NCBI GenBank assembly: GCA_016717705.1
Contig: JADKFD010000020.1
Span: 29,654-93,653 of the forward strand
Length of the DNA: 64,000 bases
Direction of reading: 5' to 3'
Source: Rhodanobacteraceae bacterium
Lineage (GTDB): Bacteria > Pseudomonadota > Gammaproteobacteria > Xanthomonadales > SZUA-5
The translations under genes and the position numbers were made by a program. Positions 46,929-55,958 of this stretch are shown here, one piece after another; within the stretch, counting starts at the first letter, position 1; every line of letters begins with the position of its first letter. The notes beneath the pieces are model-generated. The model was not told the origin of the DNA, did no database searches, and worked only from the letters and a program-made list of their open reading frames with translations.

Positions 46929-47284
46929 GTACCGGACCGGGAATTCCGCGCCAGGGCATCTTGTCGCTGGCCATCAAGGACAAGGGCGCGCTGTACCACG
47001 CCTACATGCCGTTTCTCAAAGGCGGCGGCATTTTCGTGCCGACGCAGAAGCGCTACAGCATCGGCGATGAAGTGTTCATCCTGCTGACGCTGATGGAAGA
47101 GAAGGACCGCATGCCGGTAGCCGGCAAGGTGGTCTGGATCACTCCGATCGGCGCCCAGGGCAATCGGACGGCAGGCATCGGCGTGCAGTTCGGCGAAAGT
47201 TCGGACGGTGACGCGGTCAAGACCAAGATCGAGTCGATGCTCGCCGGTACGCTGGGTTCGGAGCGCCCGACGCATACGATGTAG
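46925..47284 (+). CDS. pilZ: PilZ domain protein (type IV pilus-associated)
   Basis: 119 residues with the short PilZ layout: GILSLAIKDKGALYHAYMPFLKGGGIFVP, FILLTLMEEKDRMPVAGKVVWITPIGA and GIGVQFGE. Like other PilZ proteins of the holB-linked type, it lacks the RxxxR c-di-GMP motif, so it probably does not bind the nucleotide and instead acts with PilB/FimX-like partners in pilus assembly. ATGA overlap with holB. Confidence 0.9.
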   Translation: MSTGPGIPRQGILSLAIKDKGALYHAYMPFLKGGGIFVPTQKRYSIGDEVFILLTLMEEKDRMPVAGKVVWITPIGAQGNRTAGIGVQFGESSDGDAVKTKIESMLAGTLGSERPTHTM

Positions 47285-47423
47285 GCAGGGATGACTGCCA
47301 GCGGGTCAGGCGCTGCGCAACAGCAATAGTTTGCGCCGTGTTCGGGCGTCGGCCTTCGGCGTGGCTGTGGCGGCGCGCATGAAGCCTATACTGAAGTGAC
47401 TGCGCATCGGGGCCGAAGCGACT

Positions 47424-47951
47424 GTGAGTGAACCTGCCGCCATCAACGAGTCCGAGGTGCTGGTACGCACCAGCGGCGATCAGCGTGTTCCGGAACGCCT
47501 GTACGAACAGCTGCTCGAGAGTTCCAGCAACCTGGTCCTGGTCGAATCCCCGTTTCCGGCGGAACTGATCGAGAACATGCGCCTGATGGCGCAGCGTCGC
47601 GGGCATTCGATCTACGCGTGGAATGCCGAAACCGGTCTGGCCAGTCTGCGCGAGCACGGCATCACGGTAGCCGGCAGCAAGCGCTTGTCCGAAGCGCTGC
47701 GCTTCGTGCTGCAGTCGGGCCATTTTGGCGTGTACGTTTTTCCGGCCGATCGCAGTGAGTTCACTCCACAGGTACTGGCGCTGATGCGGCAGATCGCGCG
47801 CGTGAAAGAAGGCGGCGACAAGCGCGTGGTGGTGCTCGGGCCGGCGCTCGACATGCCTGCTCCGCTGGAGCGATTGGCGCAGATCATCAAACATCGGCAC
47901 GGGCCCTCCGAGCGCCTGCGCCTGCGCGACGGGCGATGGATACGCGGATGA
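47424..47951 (+). CDS. Unknown protein, resembles N-domain of Ycf46-type AAA proteins
   Basis: A soluble 175-residue protein. SNLVLVESPFPAELIENMRLMAQRRGHSIYAWNAETGL, broken in pieces, and LSEALRFVLQSGHFGVYVFPAD, KRVVVLGPALDMPAPLERLAQIIKHRH recall the N-terminal Rossmann-like domain that precedes the ATPase in Ycf46-like AAA proteins (the AAA part is missing here). The stop overlaps the start of the GGDEF/EAL gene (ATGA), so they are translated together and probably act in one signalling module. The resemblance is from memory of the pattern. Confidence 0.5.
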   Translation: MSEPAAINESEVLVRTSGDQRVPERLYEQLLESSSNLVLVESPFPAELIENMRLMAQRRGHSIYAWNAETGLASLREHGITVAGSKRLSEALRFVLQSGHFGVYVFPADRSEFTPQVLALMRQIARVKEGGDKRVVVLGPALDMPAPLERLAQIIKHRHGPSERLRLRDGRWIRG

Positions 47952-50467
47952 GCGAGCAAAGCAAGGCCAGTGGCAATGCCGGTGTTCTGATTGTTGCCGG
48001 CAACCGGGAAGATCGCCGGGTCCTCTTCGATTCCTTCGACGGCGCCGATTTCGAGGCGATCTACACCGCGCGCGACGTGCCGCAGGCGCATGCCCTGCTG
48101 GCGCAGGATCCCGAGCTGGCGTTGATTTTCGTCGAGTTCGTCGAGCCGTATGCCGAGGCCGAGGGCTTGTGCCGGCTGCTTGCCGGGCACCCGCGCTGGC
48201 GCCTGGTGCCGCGCATCGGTGTCATGCCCGCCGGCGCCTTGCCTCCGGGCAGTCCGGGCGGGCCGAATGCACCGGTCGCGGTATGGATACGCAGTCCGGT
48301 CAGCGCGGCCGAAGCCCTGCGCCAGGCGCGCGAGTTGATGGCGCCTGCGGTCAGTGCGTCGGCGGCGAGCAGTCAGGGTGAATGGATCGAAAATCTCGAT
48401 GTTCCGGCGGTCATCATCGACGTGCGCGCCGACCGCGTGCGCAGCGCCAATCGACGCGCGATGAAACTGCTGCGCTGTGACGCCGAAGCCCTGAGTTCAG
48501 CGTCGGCACTGACCTTGATCGGCACGCTGCCGCCGGTTCGTGAAGAGGGACTCGGCCTTGGCGAAGCACGTATCGACGCGCATGGCGATCCGCGGCTGGT
48601 GGGCCTGGCGGCGATCGGTTGCGGCGGCGCCGACGGCCGCCTGGTGCTGCTGACCGCCGGCGCACAGGCCGAGTCGCCGTTGGAAATGCTGGCCGGGCTG
48701 GCCCGCACCGGTCTCGACCTGCAAGGCGTGCAGCCGGTGCTGAAGCGGTTGATCGCCGACTATGGTCTCGATTTTTTCTACGTCTGCGTCGAGCGCGGCG
48801 GCACCGATGCCGAACCTCAGGTGCTCGCGGCTTTTCCGCGCACCGCGGCGGGCACCGTGCATCCGATCTGGCAGACCGAGTTGTATCGACGGGTCCTGGC
48901 AGGTGCCGAGTACAGTGCGGCCGAAGATGCCGCCAACCGCCTCGGCGAGCCCTTCTTCAAGCAGTTGCGCCTGAACAGCGTGCTCGCGCTGCCGCTGTAT
49001 GGCGAGGGCCAGCGCGCCCTGGGTGCGCTGATGGCCGGCGGGCGCAAGCCGCAGTCGCGCGCTCCGGAGTTGCTCAGCGTGCTGCGCATGGTCGGTTCGC
49101 ACCTGGCGCTGCAGGCGCTGGTTGCGCGTTATCGATCCGACAGCCGTTTCCAGGGTCTGCACGATTCGCTGACCCGGTTGCCCAATCGCCTGTTGTTCAA
49201 CGATCGACTGCAATCGGCGATCGCCGAAGCCGGACGCAGCGGCGAGCAGTTTGCCGTGCTGTTCGTCGATCTGGATCGTTTCAAGACCATCAACGACAGC
49301 CTTGGCCACGCGACCGGCGATCAGGTGCTGAGTTCGGTCGCCAAGCGCCTGCGTGCCAGTGTGCGCGCCTCGGACACGGTGTCGCGCTACGCCGGCGACG
49401 AGTTCACCCTGATCCTGCGCCACATCATCCACCGCGACGACGTCACCCGCATTGCCGACAAGATCGTCAAGGTGCTGGAGACGCCGCTGACGCTGACCGA
49501 TGGGCGCGAGTTGCAGATCACCGCCAGCCTGGGCATCTGCTTCTATCCGGACGACGGCAAGGACGGCGAAACGCTGCTCAAGCACGCCGACGTCGCCATG
49601 TACAACGCCAAGGGCATGGGCCGCAACACCTACCAGGTCTATGTGGCGGTGCCGGAAGAGTCGCATCGACAGCGCCTCGATCTGGAAGCCAAGTTGCGCG
49701 TCGCCGAGCGCAACAACGAACTGCGCTCGTACTACCAGCCGCAGGTCGACGCGCAAACCGAAGACATCATCGGCATGGAAGCCCTGATCCGTTGGGAGCA
49801 TCCTGAGCTCGGCCTGATCAGTCCGGGATTCTTCATCCCGCTGGCCGAGGACACCGGTCTGATCGTCCCGATCGGCGAGTGGATCCTGCGTACCGCCTGC
49901 GCCGACGCCAAGCGCTGGCTCGACAAGTTCAAGATTCCGCTGCGCGTCGGCGTCAACCTGTCGGCACTGCAGTTGCGCCAGACCAATCTGGTGGAGGTCG
50001 TCGAACGGGCGCTGCGCGACACCGGCCTGCCGGGCGACAATCTCGACCTGGAAGTGACCGAGAGCATGAACATCAAGGACACTCCGAACCTGATGGATGT
50101 GCTCGGACAGTTGCGCGGACTCGGTTGCCATATCGCCATCGACGATTTCGGCACCGGCCAGTCCTCGCTCGACTACATCAAGCGCTTCCCCGCCGACCGC
50201 ATCAAGATCGACCAGACCTTCGTGCGCAACATCGGCGTCGATCCGGCCGACGAGGCGATCGTGCGCGCCACCATCAACATGGCGCGCAACATGGACCGCC
50301 ACGTCGTCGCCGAGGGCGTCGAGACCGAGGATCACCTGCGCTTCCTGCGCGAATACGGCTGCCAGGAATTGCAGGGCTATCTGTTCTCCCGGCCGCTGCC
50401 GGCGGCCGTGTTCGAGAACATGCTCAGCGAACGCGCGCGTCTTCTCGCTGAAATTGCGGACGAATGA
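47948..50467 (+). CDS. GGDEF/EAL protein with REC-like and GAF domains
   Basis: Order: a degenerate receiver-like domain (about 10-125; GVLIVAGNREDRRVLFDSF), a PAS-like piece (IENLDVPAVIIDVRADRVR), a GAF-like domain (about 250-385), GGDEF and EAL. In GGDEF the motif is AGDEF (RYAGDEFTLIL), with DLDRFKTINDSLGHATGD intact, so cyclase activity is uncertain. EAL is complete: MEALIRWEHPELG, VNLSALQL, DDFGTGQSSLDYIKRFPADRIKID and AEGVET. It probably hydrolyses c-di-GMP, with GGDEF as GTP sensor. The start at 47948 overlaps the previous stop. Confidence 0.9.
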   Translation: MSEQSKASGNAGVLIVAGNREDRRVLFDSFDGADFEAIYTARDVPQAHALLAQDPELALIFVEFVEPYAEAEGLCRLLAGHPRWRLVPRIGVMPAGALPPGSPGGPNAPVAVWIRSPVSAAEALRQARELMAPAVSASAASSQGEWIENLDVPAVIIDVRADRVRSANRRAMKLLRCDAEALSSASALTLIGTLPPVREEGLGLGEARIDAHGDPRLVGLAAIGCGGADGRLVLLTAGAQAESPLEMLAGLARTGLDLQGVQPVLKRLIADYGLDFFYVCVERGGTDAEPQVLAAFPRTAAGTVHPIWQTELYRRVLAGAEYSAAEDAANRLGEPFFKQLRLNSVLALPLYGEGQRALGALMAGGRKPQSRAPELLSVLRMVGSHLALQALVARYRSDSRFQGLHDSLTRLPNRLLFNDRLQSAIAEAGRSGEQFAVLFVDLDRFKTINDSLGHATGDQVLSSVAKRLRASVRASDTVSRYAGDEFTLILRHIIHRDDVTRIADKIVKVLETPLTLTDGRELQITASLGICFYPDDGKDGETLLKHADVAMYNAKGMGRNTYQVYVAVPEESHRQRLDLEAKLRVAERNNELRSYYQPQVDAQTEDIIGMEALIRWEHPELGLISPGFFIPLAEDTGLIVPIGEWILRTACADAKRWLDKFKIPLRVGVNLSALQLRQTNLVEVVERALRDTGLPGDNLDLEVTESMNIKDTPNLMDVLGQLRGLGCHIAIDDFGTGQSSLDYIKRFPADRIKIDQTFVRNIGVDPADEAIVRATINMARNMDRHVVAEGVETEDHLRFLREYGCQELQGYLFSRPLPAAVFENMLSERARLLAEIADE

Positions 50468-50698
50468 AGGGCATTTTTGTCCGCAAAGTACGCAAAGGAC
50501 GCAAAGGAAAGCAAGACGGGGCTTGCGCCCACATCGTGCAGCACGGCGCGCGCGAGGTGGCGCATGAGGCTTTCCCGAGTCGCCAGCGCATTCTGTTGAA
50601 GCAGCAACTCCACGCCCCCCGCGCCACAAATGGCTCTGGCTTTCCTTTGCGTCCTTTGCGTCCTTTGCGGACAAATGCGCCTTGTCGCGGTGGGAACC
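50468..50698. repeat. Long inverted repeat of GCAAAG type (family B) with a ~125-bp middle
   Basis: CATTTTTGTCCGCAAAGTACGCAAAGGACG at 50473-50512 is answered by CTTTCCTTTGCGTCCTTTGCGTC...GGACAAATGC at 50639-50690. The middle (about 50515-50638) has no gene I can support. Directly downstream of the EAL gene; a possible transcription end. Confidence 0.85.
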
Positions 50699-50711
50699 CG
50701 CAATGAGCGTT

Positions 50712-50738
50712 GAACTTTCTGCGCGCAGGCCGGTCCAT
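50712..50738 (+). promoter_or_regulatory. Candidate sigma-E (RpoE) autoregulated promoter
   Basis: GAACTT at 50712-50717, 16 bp, then TCCAT at 50734-50738. The -35 equals the RpoE/AlgU consensus (GAACTT), spacing is right, the -10 matches only partly (consensus TCtgA/TCaaA). It is 36 bp before the rpoE ATG. Confidence 0.55.
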
Positions 50739-50773
50739 ATCCGCGATCATCGGAATACGAGGACGTCGGACTC

Positions 50774-51436
50774 ATGGGTTTGAATTTGCGCTGGTCCGCG
50801 CCAACGACGCGGGGAACGCCTCCGGCCCCAAGGCCGGCGGCGACAGTCACGGGGGTGGTGGTGGAAGAGGCGGCAATCGATGCGGCGCTGGTGGAGCGCG
50901 TGCAGGCGGGCGATCGGCTTGCCTTCGACCTGCTCGTGCGCAAGTACCAGCATCGCATCGTGGCACTGATCCAGCGCTTTGTGCCGGACTGGCATGAGGC
51001 GCAGGACGTCGCGCAGGAGGCCTTCATCAAGGCATTCCGGGCGTTGCCGCAGTTCCGTGGCGACAGCGCGTTCTACACCTGGCTGTACAAGATCTCGGTG
51101 AACACGGCGAAGAACTTCCTGGTGTCGCAATCGCGCCGCCCGCCGATGGACGACGTGCTGATGGATGACGCCGCCAACCACGCCGACGGCCGCATGCATG
51201 AAAGCGCCACGCCCGAGAACGAGTTCCTGCGCGAGGAAGTCGAGCGCACCGTGTTGTCGGCGGTCGCCGATCTGCCCGAGGAAATCCGCACGGCGCTGAC
51301 CTTGCGCGAGATCGACGGCCTGAGTTACGAAGAGATTGCACAAATCATGAACTGTCCGATCGGAACCGTGCGCTCGCGCATCTTCCGCGGACGCGATGCG
51401 GTGGATCGTCGGATCCGCCCGTTGGTGGAGGGCTAG
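50774..51436 (+). CDS. rpoE: RNA polymerase sigma-E factor
   Basis: ECF sigma factor for envelope stress. Region 2: AFDLLVRKYQHRIVALIQRF...DVAQEAFIKAFRALPQFRG, SAFYTWLYKISVNTAKNFL; region 4: LPEEIRTALTLREIDGLSYEEIAQIMNCPIGTVRSRIFRGR, written in parts. From the ATG the first ~30 residues (Thr/Pro/Ala-rich) are extra; a GTG or GTGGAAGAGG site near 50861 would give the standard length. Followed by its anti-sigma factor. Confidence 0.95.
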   Translation: MGLNLRWSAPTTRGTPPAPRPAATVTGVVVEEAAIDAALVERVQAGDRLAFDLLVRKYQHRIVALIQRFVPDWHEAQDVAQEAFIKAFRALPQFRGDSAFYTWLYKISVNTAKNFLVSQSRRPPMDDVLMDDAANHADGRMHESATPENEFLREEVERTVLSAVADLPEEIRTALTLREIDGLSYEEIAQIMNCPIGTVRSRIFRGRDAVDRRIRPLVEG

Positions 51437-51441
51437 GAACT

Positions 51442-52080
51442 ATGAGCGAAGATATCCGGGAACAACTGTCAGCGCTGATGGATGGCGAACTCGGGCGCGA
51501 TGAACGCGCTTTTCTGTTGCGTCGCCTCGAACACGATGCCGAACTGCGCTCGCTGTGGTCGAGCATGCATCTGATGCGCGATGTGATTACCCATCGGCCG
51601 GGTGGCGCGCCGCTGAATCTGGCGGATCGGGTGATGCAGTCGCTGGCCGAGGAAGACCGGCAGATCGCGCCACTGTCGAAGTCGACCAGTCGCAGTTGGC
51701 GTCCCTGGTTGGGTGCGGCTCTGGCTGCATCGGTAGCCATGGTCGCGGTGTTCGCGGTGGCGCCCGACGCCAGCTTCGACAGCAGCGCCGGCTACACCGA
51801 AGTGACGCCCGCGCCACGCGCGGCGCTGCCGCTCGGCGTGCCGGGCCCGATTGCCCCGAGCTTGAGCAACCTGGGTGTGGGCGTGCAGCCGGTTGCGGGT
51901 GAGCGCAGCACGATCATCAGCGGCGTGCCCACGCCGATCACTGCCGAACAGATGCTGTTGATGCGCCATGGCCAGATGGTCGATGGCGCCTGGTGGGTGG
52001 GCGGAACCCAGCCGGTGTATGCGCGGCCGGATCAGCGTCTGCTGCTGCCGGTGTCCGCCACGGGCAGCGATCGGCCCTGA
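51442..52080 (+). CDS. rseA: Anti-sigma-E factor RseA
   Basis: Inner-membrane inhibitor of RpoE. N-terminal RseA domain: EDIREQLSALMDGELGRDERAFLLRRLEHD, split, and LWSSMHLMRDVI; a TM helix near residues 94-110 (PWLGAALAASVAMVAVFAVAP); the rest is periplasmic with no clear domain. 6 bp after rpoE; cleaved by DegS/RseP in other bacteria, which is assumed here. Confidence 0.9.
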   Translation: MSEDIREQLSALMDGELGRDERAFLLRRLEHDAELRSLWSSMHLMRDVITHRPGGAPLNLADRVMQSLAEEDRQIAPLSKSTSRSWRPWLGAALAASVAMVAVFAVAPDASFDSSAGYTEVTPAPRAALPLGVPGPIAPSLSNLGVGVQPVAGERSTIISGVPTPITAEQMLLMRHGQMVDGAWWVGGTQPVYARPDQRLLLPVSATGSDRP

Positions 52081-52082
52081 AC

Positions 52083-52949
52083 ATGCGCGCCTTGGCATGC
52101 CTGCTGGGGCTGCTGCTGGCCGCGGTGGCAGGCGCGCAGAGCCCGAGCCCGGCCGATGGCTGGCGCACCTGGGCCCTGCGCATGGACAAGGCGCAGCGCT
52201 CGTTGAACTACGATGCCACGCTGGTCATCGACGCCGGAAACGGCGATTGGGAACTGGTGGAGCTGTCGCAACGCGTCGGTCCGGGTGGCCCGGAGCAACA
52301 GTGGCTGGGCATGAACGGGGCAGGGCGGCGTCAGGTGCGCACGGCGCAGGGCGTTTCGCTGCTCGGCCCGGAAGGCGACCAGCGCATCGGCCAGGGGCCG
52401 CAGTTGCGCGCCGGCCCACTGCTGGCCGACCTCGACAAGTACTACCGTGTCGACATCGACCCGCGCGATCGCGTCGCCGGTCGGCGTGCATTGCGCATGA
52501 GCCTGCAGCCGCTGAGCGCCGATCGTTACGGCTTGCGTCTGTGGATCGATGCCGACACCGGACTGCCCTTGCGCAGCGAGCGCATCGATGTCGATCAGCA
52601 GATCCTCGAGCGCCGCATGGTGACGCGACTGGTGGTGCACGGTTTTGCCGGAGCCTCGGCGACCCCGGCACCCGTTGTGCTGGACGAGACTGGCTGGACC
52701 TTGCCCGGTGGCTTCCATCTGGTGGGTTCGGCACTGACCGTGCCCGGCATCGCTGGCGCGCGCCAGTGGGTGATTTCCGATGGTGTCGCCTGGATTTCGG
52801 TGTACCAGATGCGCTTGCCGCAAGGCGTCACCATCGACAGCAAGGGTTGGCGTCAGGGTGCCCTGAGCCAGGTGACGCTGCGTTCGGGCGAAGACTGGTT
52901 CTACGTCCTCGGCGACTTGCCGCCGCAGACTCTGGTGCTGCATGGGTGA
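52083..52949 (+). CDS. mucB: RseB/MucB periplasmic sigma-E regulator
   Basis: Signal peptide MRALACLLGLLLAAVAGAQ then a MucB/RseB fold: an N-terminal LolA-like domain (LRMDKAQRSLNYDATLVIDAG, ADLDKYYRVDIDPRDRVAGR...GLRLWIDADTGLPLRSERID) and a C-terminal domain. It binds RseA and shields it from proteolysis. In this operon mucD/degP, which often follows, is absent; lepA comes next after 200 bp. Mature 268 residues, short but complete. Confidence 0.9.
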   Translation: MRALACLLGLLLAAVAGAQSPSPADGWRTWALRMDKAQRSLNYDATLVIDAGNGDWELVELSQRVGPGGPEQQWLGMNGAGRRQVRTAQGVSLLGPEGDQRIGQGPQLRAGPLLADLDKYYRVDIDPRDRVAGRRALRMSLQPLSADRYGLRLWIDADTGLPLRSERIDVDQQILERRMVTRLVVHGFAGASATPAPVVLDETGWTLPGGFHLVGSALTVPGIAGARQWVISDGVAWISVYQMRLPQGVTIDSKGWRQGALSQVTLRSGEDWFYVLGDLPPQTLVLHG

Positions 52950-53147
52950 GGCCGCGCTGGCCGCCGGACAGTGACCGGTGCTCCGGGCAAAATGGCAGAC
53001 CAGGGCCTGGACGTGGTCTAATCGCGGGTTTCCCCCAAGCCGGCTGGTTGTCCGGTGCAGTGCACTCCAGTCAAGCGACAGCTGCTGGCGGGCACTCCAC
53101 CAGTGCGCAACCCGCGAAGCGCGTGAGTCATCAACCTGGAAACCTCG

Positions 53148-54941
53148 TTGAACCACATACGTAATTTCTCGATCATCGCGCACGTCGATCACGGCAAGTC
53201 GACGCTGGCCGATCGCTTCATCCAGATCTGCGGCGGCCTGCAGGACCGCGAGATGGAAGCGCAAGTGCTGGACAGCAATCCGATCGAGCGCGAGCGTGGC
53301 ATCACGATCAAGGCGCAGTCGGTGTCGTTGCCTTACCTGAGCGACGATGGCAACACCTACGAACTGAATTTCATCGATACCCCGGGGCACGTCGACTTCT
53401 CCTATGAAGTCTCGCGCTCGCTGGCGGCCTGCGAAGGCGCGCTGCTGGTGGTGGATGCGGCGCAGGGTGTCGAGGCGCAGAGCGTCGCCAACTGCTACAC
53501 GGCGGTCGAGCAGGGCCTGGAAGTGGTGCCGGTGCTGAACAAGGTCGATCTGCCGTCGGCCGAGCCGGACCGCGTGCGCCAGGAGATCGAGGACGTCATC
53601 GGCATCGACGCCACCGACGCGCTCGAAATCAGCGCCAAGACCGGCCTCAATGTGCGCGCGGTGCTGGAAGCGATCATCAAGCGCATTCCGCCGCCGAAGC
53701 AGCCGGAGGACAAGACGCTCAAGGCGCTGATCATCGATTCCTGGTTCGACAACTACCTCGGCGTGATTTCGCTGGTGCGCGTGATGCAGGGCGAGATCAA
53801 CGTCGGCGACAAGATTCTGGTGATGTCCACCGGACGCACCTGGTATGTCGAGCAGGTCGGCGTGTTCACGCCCAAGCGCCTGCAACGACAGAAGCTCAGC
53901 TGCGGCCAGGTCGGCTTTGTCTGTGCGGCGATCAAGGAAGTCCACGGCGCCCCGGTCGGCGACACCCTGACCAACGCCAGCAAGCCGGCGACCGAGCCAC
54001 TGCCGGGCTTCCAGACGATCAAGCCGCGCGTGTTCGCCGGCCTGTTCCCGACCGAGGCCGACGACTACACGGCGCTGCGCGAGGCGCTGGAAAAGCTCAA
54101 GTTGAACGACTCGGCGATGCAGTTCGAGCCCGAATCCTCCGAAGCCATGGGTTTTGGCTTTCGCTGCGGCTTCCTTGGCCTGTTGCACATGGAGATCGTG
54201 CAGGAGCGCCTGGAGCGCGAATACGATCTGGACCTGATCACCACCGCGCCGACGGTGATCTACCAGGTGCTGAAGAAGAACGGTACGGTCGTCGAAATCG
54301 ACAACCCGGCCAAGTTGCCTTCGGCCAGCGAAGTTGAAGAAATCCGCGAGCCGATCATCATCGCCAACATCCTGGTGCCACCGGATTACGTCGGGCCGGT
54401 GATCACGCTGTGCGAAGAAAAACGCGGACGCCAGAAGAATCTGAATTATCTGGGCACCCAGGTGCAGATCACCTACGAGATGCCGCTGGCCGAAGTGGTG
54501 CTGGATTTCTTCGACCGGCTGAAATCGGCCAGCCGTGGCTACGCTTCCTTCGATTACCAGCTGGATCGCTTCGAGGCCGGCCCGTTCGTTCGCCTGGATA
54601 TCCTGATCAATGGCGATTGCGTCGACGCGCTGTCGCTGATCGTGCACCGCGCGCAGGCCGATCGCAAAGGGCGCGACCTGGCCGAGCGCATGCGCGAACT
54701 GATCCCGCGGCAGATGTTCGATGTCGCCATCCAGGCCGCCATCGGCGCCCAGATCATCGCGCGCTCCACGGTCAAGGCGATGCGCAAGAACGTGCTTGCC
54801 AAGTGCTACGGCGGCGACGTCTCGCGCAAGCGCAAGTTGCTCGACAAGCAGAAAGCCGGCAAGAAGCGCATGAAACAGGTCGGCCGCGTGGAGATCCCGC
54901 AGGAAGCTTTCCTGGCGGTGCTGCAGGTGAGCGAGAAGTGA
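53148..54941 (+). CDS. lepA: Elongation factor 4
   Basis: Translational GTPase that acts on stalled ribosomes. G1 is AHVDHGKSTLADR, then G3 DTPGHVDFSYEV and G4 NKVDLPSAEP. The C-terminal LepA-specific domain has GDVSRKRKLLDKQKAGKKRMKQVG. The start is taken as TTG at 53148 with GGAAA eight bases upstream; an in-frame TGA lies eight codons earlier and there is no ATG between. 597 residues, typical. Confidence 0.95.
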   Translation: MNHIRNFSIIAHVDHGKSTLADRFIQICGGLQDREMEAQVLDSNPIERERGITIKAQSVSLPYLSDDGNTYELNFIDTPGHVDFSYEVSRSLAACEGALLVVDAAQGVEAQSVANCYTAVEQGLEVVPVLNKVDLPSAEPDRVRQEIEDVIGIDATDALEISAKTGLNVRAVLEAIIKRIPPPKQPEDKTLKALIIDSWFDNYLGVISLVRVMQGEINVGDKILVMSTGRTWYVEQVGVFTPKRLQRQKLSCGQVGFVCAAIKEVHGAPVGDTLTNASKPATEPLPGFQTIKPRVFAGLFPTEADDYTALREALEKLKLNDSAMQFEPESSEAMGFGFRCGFLGLLHMEIVQERLEREYDLDLITTAPTVIYQVLKKNGTVVEIDNPAKLPSASEVEEIREPIIIANILVPPDYVGPVITLCEEKRGRQKNLNYLGTQVQITYEMPLAEVVLDFFDRLKSASRGYASFDYQLDRFEAGPFVRLDILINGDCVDALSLIVHRAQADRKGRDLAERMRELIPRQMFDVAIQAAIGAQIIARSTVKAMRKNVLAKCYGGDVSRKRKLLDKQKAGKKRMKQVGRVEIPQEAFLAVLQVSEK

Positions 54942-54981
54942 GGATGCCCGTGGCGGATCGGCGGCGGAGTAGCAGGAGCGG

Positions 54982-55066
54982 TTGTCCGCAAAGGACGCAA
55001 AGAACGCAAAGGAAACCGGATCAGTTGATTTTCTTTGCGTTCTTTGCGTCCTTTGTGGACAAGAAA
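54982..55066. repeat. GCAAAG-type inverted repeat (family B)
   Basis: TTGTCCGCAAAGGACGCAAAGAACG at 54982-55014 is matched by TTCTTTGCGTTCTTTGCGTCCTTTGTGGACAA at 55030-55064 with a ~16-bp loop. It lies between lepA and lepB and would form a strong RNA hairpin. Confidence 0.88.
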
Positions 55067-55129
55067 ACAAGCTGCATCAATGCATTGTGGCCGCATTGCG
55101 ACACCGGCCTGCAGGGACAGGACAGGACT

Positions 55130-55954
55130 ATGGATTTCGCGTTGATATTGGTAGTGCTGACGGGTTTGACCGGCTTTGTCTGGTTGGTCGACGCCTTGTT
55201 CTTCCAGAAGCGCCGGCTGGCTTTGCAGGGGTCGAACTTCGGCACCGCCGGGGCGCAGCAGGCCGCCGCCGCGCCGGCCGCGCGCGATCCGGTGATCGTC
55301 GAGTACAGCAAGTCGTTCTTCCCGGTGATCCTGGCGGTGCTGCTGATCCGCTCCTTCCTGGTCGAGCCGTTCACCATTCCGTCGAGTTCGATGGTGCCGA
55401 CCCTGCTGATCGGCGATTTCATCCTGGTCAACAAGTACGCCTACGGCGTGCGCCTGCCGGTCGCGCATACAAAGATTATCGATGTGGGCACGCCGCAGCG
55501 CGGCGACGTCGTGGTCTTCCGGCCGCCAGCGCACCCGGAAAAGAACTACGTCAAACGCCTCGTCGGGCTGCCGGGCGACAAGATCAGTTATGTGAACGAT
55601 ACCTTGTACATCAATGGCATACCGATGCAGCAGACGCCAGTCGGGCGGTATTTTGGCGAAGGCAGCAACAGCGAGTCCACCGGCGGCGATCTGCGTACCG
55701 AAGCGCTGATGGATGTCGAGCACCAGATGCTGCTGCGTGGCGGGCGTGGCCTGCTTCCGGGTGGAACCTGGGAGATTCCGCCCGGCCACTACTTTATGAT
55801 GGGCGACAACCGCGACAACAGCGAAGACAGTCGCGCCTGGGGCTTTGTCCCCGAAGAGAATCTGGTTGGGCGTGCGTTCTTTGTCTGGATGCACTGGGAC
55901 TGGAAAATCCGGGGCTTCGTGTCCTGGGACCGTATCGGCATGAAACTGGGGTGA
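55130..55954 (+). CDS. lepB: Signal peptidase I
   Basis: Cleaves signal peptides from exported proteins. One TM at the N-terminus, a second near residues 60-80 (FFPVILAVLLIRSF). The catalytic Ser is in TIPSSSMVPTLLIGD, the Lys in NYVKRLVGLPGDKI, and GHYFMMGDNRDNSEDSRAWG is box E. 274 residues. The ATG at 55130 follows AGGACAGGACT. Downstream of lepA as in many proteobacteria. Confidence 0.96.
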   Translation: MDFALILVVLTGLTGFVWLVDALFFQKRRLALQGSNFGTAGAQQAAAAPAARDPVIVEYSKSFFPVILAVLLIRSFLVEPFTIPSSSMVPTLLIGDFILVNKYAYGVRLPVAHTKIIDVGTPQRGDVVVFRPPAHPEKNYVKRLVGLPGDKISYVNDTLYINGIPMQQTPVGRYFGEGSNSESTGGDLRTEALMDVEHQMLLRGGRGLLPGGTWEIPPGHYFMMGDNRDNSEDSRAWGFVPEENLVGRAFFVWMHWDWKIRGFVSWDRIGMKLG

Positions 55955-55958
55955 GCTT

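Noticed and set aside
52032..55070. 1012-codon minus-strand frame over mucB and lepA
   Set aside because: Shadow of real genes on the plus strand; its sequence is Gln/Ala/Arg-rich without any domain.
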